A DNA stretch of 47,257 bases from Vulcanimicrobiota bacterium (GTDB taxonomy: Bacteria > Vulcanimicrobiota > Vulcanimicrobiia > Vulcanimicrobiales > Vulcanimicrobiaceae). The stretch lies in assembly GCA_003136655.1 (NCBI GenBank), contig PLFC01000034.1, forward strand, positions 41,693 through 88,949, in the 5' to 3' direction. The stretch's first letter is position 1; each line of letters starts with the position of its first letter. The position numbers were made by a program, and so were the translations under genes. Of this stretch, positions 40,409-47,257 are shown piece after piece. The notes beneath the pieces are model-generated. The model searched no databases, was not told where the DNA came from, and worked only from the letters and a program-made list of their open reading frames with translations.

Positions 40409-42248
40409 CGGTGACCTCCAAGAAGCGCTCGCCGAACTCCGCGAGCTTCTTGTCGCCGACGCCCGAGATGCCGCGCAATTGACCGAGCGTCCGCGGCACG
40501 ACGCGAGCCATCTCGCGTAACACCGCATCGCTGAAGATCACGTACGCGGGCACGTCGCGTTCGTCGGCGAGTTCGCGACGCAGCCGGCGCAACCGTTCGA
40601 AGAGCGCGCTCTCGTCGTCACCCGCTAGCACGGGCGCCGCCGCAGTGCCGCGCGTGCCGCGCTTCGCTTTCGCGCGCGCTGCGACGGGCGAGGCTTCGCG
40701 GATGACCACCGGCGTGCGCTGCGCGAGCGTGCGACGCCCCGCCGGCGTGAGCGAGGCCACGTTGAAGCGCGCGGGATCGCGCTCGATCAGGCCCAAGCGC
40801 ACGAGCTCCTCCGCGACGTGTCGCCAGGCGCGCCGGTCGAGCTCGGTGCCGATGCCGAAGGTCGAGAGGCGGTCGTGGCCCATGCGCCAGATCTTATCGT
40901 TCTCGGTGCCGAGCAGCACGTCGATGGCATGGGTCACGCCCATGTCGAAGCCACTCGCTTCGCGGATACGCACCAAACACGAGAGTAACTTTTGCGCGGG
41001 AACCGTCGCATCGCGCTCGGCGCGCGGTTCGAGGCAGTTGTCGCACGCGCCGCAGGGCACGGCCTCGAACGTCTCGCCGAAGTATGCCAACAGCGCCGCA
41101 CGGCGACAGCCGTCGGCGTAGGCGTAGCGCTTGACCTCGGCCAGTTGCGCGCGCCCGCGCGCCGCTTCCGCCTCGGTCGCCGCTTCGCCCAGAAACGACT
41201 CCAGCTTGACGATGTCGCCGTGGCTGAAAAAGAGCACGCACTCGGCGGGCAGGCCGTCGCGCCCCGCGCGACCGGTCTCCTGATAGTAGCCTTCCAGGCT
41301 CTTGGGCACGTCGTAGTGGATCACGAACCGCACGTTGCTCTTATCGATGCCCATGCCGAAGGCGATCGTCGCGCAGATCACGGCCACGTCGTCGCGCACG
41401 AACGCTTCCTGGTGCTTCGCGCGCGTCTGCGGTTCGAGCCCGGCGTGATACGGCAAGGCCGCGATGCCCGCCGCGCGCAACGCCTCGGCGACGCGCTCGG
41501 TGCCCGCGCGGCTCTGCACGTACACGATGCCGCTCTCGCCCGGACGGCTCTTGACGAAGGAGACGATCTCGCCGAGCGCGCGTTCCTTACCGCGCACGCG
41601 GTAGGTCAGGTTGGGCCGGTTGAAGCTGGCCACGTGCACGCGCGGGTCGCGCATGCGCAAGCCGCTCAGGATATCCTCGCGAACGTGCGCGTTGGCGGTC
41701 GCGGTCAGCGCCACCACGGGTATGCCCGGAAAACGCTCGCGCACTTCCGCGAGCCTCCGGTACTCCGGACGAAAATCGTGGCCCCACTCGCTGATGCAGT
41801 GTGCCTCGTCGATCGCGAAGCGGCTCACGTTCCAACTCTGGAGTTCGCGCAGAAAACCGTCGAGCAGCAACCGCTCCGGCGCGACGTAGAGCAACTGGAA
41901 GCGGCCCTGCCGCAAGCCTTCGAGCCGGCGCGAAGCCTGCGCGGCGTCGAGCGATGAATTCAAGAACGTTGCGGCGACGCCCGCGGCATGCAGCGCGTCG
42001 ACTTGATTCTTCATCAGCGCGATCAACGGCGAGACGACGACCGTCAGGCCGGGCGTGAGGAGCGCGGGCAGTTGGTAACACAGCGACTTGCCGCTGCCGG
42101 TGGGCAACAGTACGAACGTGTCGCGACCGGCCAGCACGTCGGCGACGATCTCGCGCTGCGCGTGGCGAAAGTCGTCGTGTCCGAAGACGCGTTTGAGAAC
42201 CTCGCGCGCGTCGGCCGGTACGTCGGTGATCACACGCGCATCATTCAC
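40401..42248 (-). CDS. recQ: ATP-dependent DNA helicase RecQ
   Basis: A 615-residue superfamily 2 3'-5' helicase with the full bacterial layout. Walker A is GSGKS (51-55), DEAH at 147-150 (IDEAHCISEWGHDFRPEY), motif VI YYQETGRAGRDG. The RQC zinc cysteines are present as CRRAALLAYFGE and CGACDNC. A winged helix and a C-terminal HRDC domain (LADERDVPAYVIFSDAVLREMA ... LRGISGVGDKKLAEFGERFL) follow. It unwinds recombination and replication intermediates. The start is GTG 42248 (VNDARVITDVP). Longer frames upstream lose domain character. The 130 bases upstream hold the promoter. Confidence 0.95.
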   Translation of the reverse strand: MNDARVITDVPADAREVLKRVFGHDDFRHAQREIVADVLAGRDTFVLLPTGSGKSLCYQLPALLTPGLTVVVSPLIALMKNQVDALHAAGVAATFLNSSLDAAQASRRLEGLRQGRFQLLYVAPERLLLDGFLRELQSWNVSRFAIDEAHCISEWGHDFRPEYRRLAEVRERFPGIPVVALTATANAHVREDILSGLRMRDPRVHVASFNRPNLTYRVRGKERALGEIVSFVKSRPGESGIVYVQSRAGTERVAEALRAAGIAALPYHAGLEPQTRAKHQEAFVRDDVAVICATIAFGMGIDKSNVRFVIHYDVPKSLEGYYQETGRAGRDGLPAECVLFFSHGDIVKLESFLGEAATEAEAARGRAQLAEVKRYAYADGCRRAALLAYFGETFEAVPCGACDNCLEPRAERDATVPAQKLLSCLVRIREASGFDMGVTHAIDVLLGTENDKIWRMGHDRLSTFGIGTELDRRAWRHVAEELVRLGLIERDPARFNVASLTPAGRRTLAQRTPVVIREASPVAARAKAKRGTRGTAAAPVLAGDDESALFERLRRLRRELADERDVPAYVIFSDAVLREMARVVPRTLGQLRGISGVGDKKLAEFGERFLEVTGG

Positions 42249-42379
42249 CCTCGCTCGCGCGAATTCCACCGGCCGGTGCGGAGGAGTTCGGGGCTTACCC
42301 CGGTTTTGCGTCCTCGACCCGGCAATCGAGCCGGTCGACCATCTCGGCGAGCACGGTTGCGATCGACTCGCCTCCGTCG

Positions 42380-43732
42380 CTACGGTGCGCCGTTGTCGGT
42401 GCGCAGATACGGCCCGGGGGCGTATTTCACGTATTCGGGCGGATAGGGATTGTACGAACTGCCCAGCGCCTGCGCCACGGCGTTGAGCTTGGCCGGTTCG
42501 AGGCCGCCCCACTTGCCCGTCTTGAGTCGCGCGACCAACGCTTGCAACGCGGCGATCTCCTCCGCCGGCGTGAACGCGCAATGGCCCGCGCGATAGACGA
42601 ACTCGCGACGCAGCAAGGCCTGATCGTGGGCGCCCTTCACCGCTGCCTCGTAGGCGCTCTCGTTCTCATTGACCACCAGGCCGTCGCCGATCGTGTGCAA
42701 GGTCAGCACCGGCACGGAGATCTGGCCGTCGAAGATGATGTTCTGCATCAGATACTGCACGGCGCTCGGGTCGGCGCTGATGCGTGCCGCCGAATCGAGC
42801 GTTTGCAGGTCGGCGTCGAGGCTCAGGCCGGCGTTGGAATACAAGGCTTCGACCTCGGCGACGTTCGCCGACTTGGCCAGTTGCTTGCGGTAATCGATGC
42901 CGGTGTTCCACGACACGTTGCCGCCGGCACGTCCCTCGAGTTCGGCGCGCAGATCGAACGCGAAGACGAAATCGACTTGCGACAGCCACTCGTACTGATT
43001 CTCCTCCAGCGCGGCGTAGTCGTTGGGCGGCGGGGGCGGATAACCGGTATCGTACCAGCCCGGCGTATCGGCCAGGGCCGCGGCCAAGGCGATGCGGGCC
43101 TGACCCTGCGTCGAGTTTTGCGCCGCATCGAGATAGCCTTCGGCGTTGCTGAAGTTCGTGTACGGGTCGGAGATGTCGACCACTTGCAACTGATCCGACG
43201 CGAGCAACGTGTTGAACGCGAATGCCGAGTCGAGCGACATGTTCCAGATGCCCACGCCGCCACCCACGACGCCGCACATCGGCAGCGCGGCTTGAAACGA
43301 GCCCGGGTACTGTTGCACCAGCGCCGCAGTGATCATGCCGCCCAGCGAATGACCCCAGGCGATCGTCGTCTTCGGGTTGCCCACGAGCGAGGCGAAGGTG
43401 GTGAGCACTTCCATTTGATCGGGAATCGCCTGCTGCACGGCCCAGCCCGTGGTGGCGTACGACGAACCGCCGAGCGCGTAGCCCGCGGCCAAGAGGTAAT
43501 TTCCCGTGGTCGGGTCGCCCACGTCGTAGGCCGGATTCTGCGAACCGGGCGCCACGTAGCCGTGACTGTAGAGCACGAGCGTGCCGTTCCAATTCGACGG
43601 TACTTGAATCAGGTACGTTGCCCCATCTGCGAACGAACCCTGATACGTCGACACGCCGTCGCCGTGCGGGCGGCCCGGCGCGTGCGGCAGCATCGCGAAG
43701 AGAGAAATAAGCGCGAGGGCCTGAACGAACAT
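42380..43732 (-). CDS. Secreted alpha/beta hydrolase
   Basis: A 450-residue exported hydrolase. The signal peptide is short (MFVQALALISLFAMLPHAPG). TLVLYSHGYV (HG at 57-58) forms the oxyanion strand and AWGHSLGGMI carries nucleophile Ser129. The acid is probably in HTIGDGLVVNENES and the His in YRAGHCAFTPAEE. A large helical cap lies between (~155-330). The pattern fits the group of secreted esterases or peptidases annotated only as alpha/beta hydrolase. GAGG precedes the ATG by 5 bases. The substrate is unknown. Confidence 0.85.
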   Translation of the reverse strand: MFVQALALISLFAMLPHAPGRPHGDGVSTYQGSFADGATYLIQVPSNWNGTLVLYSHGYVAPGSQNPAYDVGDPTTGNYLLAAGYALGGSSYATTGWAVQQAIPDQMEVLTTFASLVGNPKTTIAWGHSLGGMITAALVQQYPGSFQAALPMCGVVGGGVGIWNMSLDSAFAFNTLLASDQLQVVDISDPYTNFSNAEGYLDAAQNSTQGQARIALAAALADTPGWYDTGYPPPPPNDYAALEENQYEWLSQVDFVFAFDLRAELEGRAGGNVSWNTGIDYRKQLAKSANVAEVEALYSNAGLSLDADLQTLDSAARISADPSAVQYLMQNIIFDGQISVPVLTLHTIGDGLVVNENESAYEAAVKGAHDQALLRREFVYRAGHCAFTPAEEIAALQALVARLKTGKWGGLEPAKLNAVAQALGSSYNPYPPEYVKYAPGPYLRTDNGAP

Positions 43733-43802
43733 AAGCCTCGACTCCTCCGGAGGGGTAAGACCGCGGCGTGACTAGGCGGTTCCTTCGTCCACGGCGCGCG
43801 AA

Positions 43803-45242
43803 CTACTTTTCGATCGTGACCTCGCGCACGTGCAAGAACGAGCCGCCCTCCTTGGCGTTCGCTTCGCCGGGTAAGAACGTCAACGCGTGCGTACCACGAG
43901 CCGGCCAGCGCCAAGCGAACAGCAGCGTCTGCGGTAGCGAGCGTTGCGCGCTCGATTTGTTCTGCCAGATGCCGGTGCGATCGAAGGTCTCCACGCCGTC
44001 GACGAGCACGCGCGCGTGGCCGAGTTCGCAGCACCGTTCGCCGAGCGTTCCGTACAGCGCCACGCCCGCGCCGCGCACGAGTAAACGTACCGGCCGCGCG
44101 CCGAGCGTGAAGCCCGCCGCGCGGCTTTGTCGCCCGGCGCGCGCCGGCGGAACGGCGGCGTCGGGCGCGAGCGCGGCGGCCGCGATCTCGAGCGCGAAGC
44201 CGCCGCCGGTCTGCCACGCCGTGACCGCGCCGCGCGGCGGCGGCCCGTCGAAGAAACGCCCGTAGTCGCCGCGAGCGTCGCGAGCCGAGCGTGCCGCGGC
44301 GGCGTTGCGCAGAATCCAGGCGCGCGCAAAGCCGCCGCCCGGCTCGCGGGCCACGCGCAGCATCGCCTCGATCAACGGCTCGACGACGTCGTTCTCCGCC
44401 TGCAGATCGGTGAAGATGCCCGCGCCGTCGTCGAGGCGGGCGTCGAGGGCCCGGGCGGTCGCTACCGCCTGCGCGCGATAGCCCGCGTCGCCGGTGCGCT
44501 TGGCGAGTTCCAGGCCGTTCCAGATCATGATGCCGTTGACCGAGGCGAACGTGCGCCGCGGAAGCCTGCGACACGCCGCGCCGTCGTCGAAGAGATAGAC
44601 CGTGTAGAGTCCGTCGCGCGCGTCGAAGAAGCGACGGCGCAGCGCGGCGTAGCGCCGGCGCGCCTTGCCGAGGAAACCGGGGTCGCGCGTGGCATCGTGT
44701 AACAGTAGCGCGGCGCGCACGTAGTTGGCGTCGGTCTCGAGCGTCTTGAGCCGGTTCGCGCCGCCGTACGGTTGCTGATAATCGATCTCGGGACACGCAC
44801 CGCGCGCGAAGGCAGGCGACGCATCGACGCGTGCGAAGGCCGCCAGCGCCGTGCGCAGCGCGGCGGCGCGCTCGCCCGTCGCACGACCCGCTTGCAGCGC
44901 GGCGACGGCATCCCACAGCGGCACGTCGCTCCAACCGCCGGCGCACGGCGCGGCGCCGCACGCGGCGTACGTGGGTAAGCGCGCGAGCAGCGCGCGCAGC
45001 GGAGCGCGCACGCTCGGGTCGCGAGCGGTCTCCCAACGCAGCGCGAGCGCCGCGGTCAGGGCGTCCGCGCCCCAATCCTTCGCGCTCGTGGCGCAGCCGG
45101 GACGCGTACACTCGCGCCAACCGTCGCCCGCGAACCAGCCGCGCTCGAGACGCGCAGTCGCATCGCGCGCGAGCGACGCAAAGGTCGTCGCCGCGATGAG
45201 TACGGCCGCAAACGCTTGCGTTAGGAAGAGCGCCGCGACTAT
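43803..45242 (-). CDS. Exported GH76-like alpha/alpha-barrel protein, start codon unclear
   Basis: The frame gives about 479 residues. A signal peptide (VAALFLTQAFAAVLIAATTFASLAR) and the conserved start ARLERGWFAGDGWREC lie upstream of the first canonical start, GTG 45011, which would cut into the barrel. In that leader the only start-like codon is ATA 45242, overlapping the LuxR stop as ATAG. The middle region has repeated helices typical of GH76-type enzymes: LKTLETDANYVRAALLLHDA, RRTFASVNGIMIWNGLELAKR and IFTDLQAENDVVEPLIEAML. The C-terminus (~350-479) is a beta-sandwich of carbohydrate-binding type. A role in glycan hydrolysis outside the cell is inferred. Frameshift or unusual initiation both fit. 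Confidence 0.65.
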   Translation of the reverse strand: MVAALFLTQAFAAVLIAATTFASLARDATARLERGWFAGDGWRECTRPGCATSAKDWGADALTAALALRWETARDPSVRAPLRALLARLPTYAACGAAPCAGGWSDVPLWDAVAALQAGRATGERAAALRTALAAFARVDASPAFARGACPEIDYQQPYGGANRLKTLETDANYVRAALLLHDATRDPGFLGKARRRYAALRRRFFDARDGLYTVYLFDDGAACRRLPRRTFASVNGIMIWNGLELAKRTGDAGYRAQAVATARALDARLDDGAGIFTDLQAENDVVEPLIEAMLRVAREPGGGFARAWILRNAAAARSARDARGDYGRFFDGPPPRGAVTAWQTGGGFALEIAAAALAPDAAVPPARAGRQSRAAGFTLGARPVRLLVRGAGVALYGTLGERCCELGHARVLVDGVETFDRTGIWQNKSSAQRSLPQTLLFAWRWPARGTHALTFLPGEANAKEGGSFLHVREVTIEK

Positions 45243-47257
45243 CTCGCGGCTGCGGCGGGCAGTCCGGCCTCGTCGCGCGCCACGTGAGCGGCCAATTCGG
45301 CGCGACTCGAGAGGTTCAACTTCGCGTAGATGGCGGTCATGTATTTTTCGACCGTCTTCAAGCCGACGCCGATCTGGTCGGCGATGGCGCGATTGGTCAG
45401 GCCGCGCGCGATCAGACTTGCCACCTCGCGCTCGCGCGAAGACAGCCCGCCGCCCGCAACGCGCGCCCGGACGGGGCTTTGCGCTACCGGCGCAGGCGAG
45501 CCCAGATCGAGCCGGCGAACGTCGGCCACGCTACCGCAAGCCCGGTAGCGTTCGAGCGCCTCGGCGGTGCGGCCGCACAACTCCAGCGCCAGCGCCTCGT
45601 GCAGCGGCCATCCGAGCGCGGCATACCGCCCGCGCGCCGACTCCGCCGACGCGAGCGCCGTGCCGTCGCCTCGCCGCTGCGCGACGTGCGCGTCGAGCAG
45701 ATCCAGCGTCGCCGCGGCCACGACGTCCTGCGCGTTGACCGCGCGTTCGGCGCAGGCTGCGCGCAGCGCGTCCAGTCGCGCGTCGTCGACGTAGCGCGCC
45801 GCGAGCGGCCAGATGTTGACCATCGCCGCGGCGTGGTGCGCGCTGCCCAGCGCGCTCTCGAAGAGCGGCCGCGCTTCGCGCACGCGGCCCTTGCCCGCGA
45901 GCCACAGCGCCTTCGCGCCGAGCAGCACGGCATACTGGCGTTCGTAACCCGAGTCGACGACGCGCCGCATGAACGCCTCGTCGTCGAAACAGCGTGCGGC
46001 CGGCGCATCGTCGTCGAGGGCTAAGCCCACGAGCGGCGCGTACGCCGCCAGTTGCACCCGCGCGACGAACGGTTCGGGCTCGGAGAGCACGAATTCCGCG
46101 CACCGGCGCGCCTCGGCCAAACGGCCGCGCACGTGCAGGATGATGCCGCGCACCATCGTCGCGAAAACGAGCGCGGGCGTGAAGCCGTACTCGCGATCGA
46201 TCGCGATCGCTTCGTCCACGCAGCGCTCCGCTTCGTCCATCTCGCCCATTGCGATGCCGGTGTTTCCGATCGAGTGCAGGATCTGCGCGCGCATCATCGG
46301 CGGAATCTCGTCGAGACGCGCGCTCAGCGCGGTTGCGGCCCGGCGCCAGAGTGCGACGTCGACCGCCTCCTCGGCGCAAAACAGCGTGGACACCCAATAG
46401 ATGTGGTGCGCGCGCGGGAGCAAGTCGCCGGGCCGGGCGACCGCGGCGAGAAGCTCCCGCGCCTCGGCGAAACGCGCGCCGTTGGTGGCAGCGCGCGCCA
46501 GCGAGGCGTAGACGTAGTCGAGCATCTGCGGGCCCAGGCGCGACCCGTGCTCCGCGCGGAACGCCTCGAGCGTGGCGGCGGCCTCGTCGTTGCGGCCGGA
46601 ATTCATCATCTCGCCCGCCGCGCGGATCGCGGCCCGGCCGGCAGCGTCGACGTCGCCGCGCGCGAGGTGCGCGTCGCGAATCTCGAGATAGATCGCGATG
46701 GACCGTTCGAAGTCGCCCTGTTGCACGACGGCTTCGCCGCTCTTCTCGAGCAGCCGCAGGCGCGTGCCGGCATCGGGCGCGACCTCGAGCGCGCGCAGAT
46801 AATACGTTGCGGCTTGCGCCGCCGCGCGAATCTGCAAAGCCGTGTCGCCCGCGCCTTCGTTGTAGCGCAGCGTCGGCTCGGCGAGCCCGGCACGCCAAGC
46901 GTGGTAGGCCAATTGATCGCGATCGTCGTCGGCCGCCGCCCGTTCTTCGAAGAAGGCCACGAGTTCGGCGTGTACCGTCCGCGTGTCGGCACCGAGCAAT
47001 TCGTCGTAGACGGTCTGTCGAGTCAGAGCGTGCCGGAAGCGGAACTCCGGCCGCGGCGCGCGTTCCTCGCGGATCAAGCCGACGTCGCGCAACCGCTGCA
47101 GCGAACGATAGACGCCCTCGGGTTCGCGGCGCAATACGTGCGCGAGCGCCGACACCTCGAAGCGTGCGCCCAGCACCGCCGCGCGATCGAGCACGTACCG
47201 GTCCTGCGCGTCGAGGCCGCCGAGCCGCTCCAAGATCATCGCGCGGATCGAGATCGG
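45239..47257 (-). CDS. Large LuxR-family regulator, MalT/LAL-like (N-terminus off the window)
   Basis: 672 residues are visible and the frame is still open at the right edge. The visible start ISIRAMILERLGGLDAQDRYVLDRAAVLG and FRHALTRQTVYDELL are the end of a STAND-type AAA ATPase module. The Walker motifs would lie further upstream. About 400 residues of TPR-like helices follow (for example EAERCVDEAIAIDREYG). The C-terminus is a complete LuxR HTH: LSSREREVASLIARGLTNRAIA, then GVGLKTVEKYMTAIYAKLNL. Such proteins act as ATP-dependent, ligand-gated activators. It is coupled to the GH76-like gene, which is a plausible target. Confidence 0.9.
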   Translation of the reverse strand, partial: PISIRAMILERLGGLDAQDRYVLDRAAVLGARFEVSALAHVLRREPEGVYRSLQRLRDVGLIREERAPRPEFRFRHALTRQTVYDELLGADTRTVHAELVAFFEERAAADDDRDQLAYHAWRAGLAEPTLRYNEGAGDTALQIRAAAQAATYYLRALEVAPDAGTRLRLLEKSGEAVVQQGDFERSIAIYLEIRDAHLARGDVDAAGRAAIRAAGEMMNSGRNDEAAATLEAFRAEHGSRLGPQMLDYVYASLARAATNGARFAEARELLAAVARPGDLLPRAHHIYWVSTLFCAEEAVDVALWRRAATALSARLDEIPPMMRAQILHSIGNTGIAMGEMDEAERCVDEAIAIDREYGFTPALVFATMVRGIILHVRGRLAEARRCAEFVLSEPEPFVARVQLAAYAPLVGLALDDDAPAARCFDDEAFMRRVVDSGYERQYAVLLGAKALWLAGKGRVREARPLFESALGSAHHAAAMVNIWPLAARYVDDARLDALRAACAERAVNAQDVVAAATLDLLDAHVAQRRGDGTALASAESARGRYAALGWPLHEALALELCGRTAEALERYRACGSVADVRRLDLGSPAPVAQSPVRARVAGGGLSSREREVASLIARGLTNRAIADQIGVGLKTVEKYMTAIYAKLNLSSRAELAAHVARDEAGLPAAAAR

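Noticed and set aside
42249-42379. Short frame ending VDRLDCRVEDAKPG between recQ and the secreted hydrolase
   Set aside because: Only about 20-25 residues, with no ribosome binding site or family; more likely leader or chance.

Overview
This is a GC-rich (roughly 65% by eye) bacterial chromosomal segment. Housekeeping genes (gyrA, leuS, recQ, the tsaE-tsaB-rimI cluster, rsfS) alternate with many secreted hydrolases. There are no phage, conjugation or IS genes, no tRNA or rRNA genes and no CRISPR array. The tight start/stop overlaps, frequent GTG/TTG starts, Uma2 genes, sedolisin, phospholipase-C-like and carotenoid-oxygenase genes suggest an uncultured high-GC soil lineage such as Eremiobacterota (WPS-2). 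That placement is an inference from general gene content, not from a marker phylogeny.

Layout. 1-4.3 kb: the 3' end of an unknown gene, a decayed Uma2 remnant, an isochorismatase-fold cysteine hydrolase, an intact Uma2 gene and gyrA (minus strand). 4.5-8.4 kb: a coupled plus-strand operon tsaE-tsaB-rimI-yqeK-rsfS plus a 42-residue membrane protein. In it rsfS seems to start at CTG behind a strong ribosome binding site. A TPM-domain membrane protein and an intrinsic terminator follow. 8.4-13.2 kb: comEA (minus) divergent from leuS, which abuts a beta-lactamase-fold serine hydrolase. 13.2-14.9 kb (minus): an epimerase and a 3-hydroxybutyrate-dehydrogenase-like SDR. 14.9-16.2 kb: a gene graveyard with two broken HTH regulator fragments on opposite strands and a monooxygenase gene with a stop at codon 4. 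16.2-17.7 kb: an AraC regulator coupled to a Tat-exported epoxide-hydrolase-like protein. 17.8-20.1 kb: comEC. With comEA this points to natural transformation, although pilus genes are not in view.

20.2-23.2 kb: a phospholipase-C/acid-phosphatase-type lipoprotein, then four GTTAC half sites in two pairs with 11-bp period ahead of a small membrane protein, then a PEBP protein and an OsmC peroxidase. 23.3-28.4 kb: a two-gene RND efflux system whose pump carries an insert of about 190 Ala/Ser/Gly/Thr-rich residues. 28.4-31.1 kb: an Asp/Asn beta-hydroxylase-like gene and a PadR repressor, divergent from a carotenoid oxygenase across a palindromic operator region. 31.2-36.7 kb: a cyclic-nucleotide-binding flavoprotein of the thioredoxin-reductase fold that lacks the redox cysteine pair, divergent from a coupled operon of sedolisin protease, unknown protein and SGNH hydrolase.

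36.7-45.2 kb: a Pro/Arg repeat exoprotein, three alpha/beta hydrolases, a small secreted protein, an ABM monooxygenase, recQ and a GH76-like alpha/alpha-barrel protein. The last has no canonical start codon ahead of its signal peptide and overlaps the end of a large MalT-like LuxR regulator that runs off the right edge. No single new defence or biosynthetic system is evident. The most distinctive items are the 11-bp-period GTTAC array, the RND insert, the non-canonical starts, the cysteine-less flavoprotein and the decay zone at 15-16 kb.
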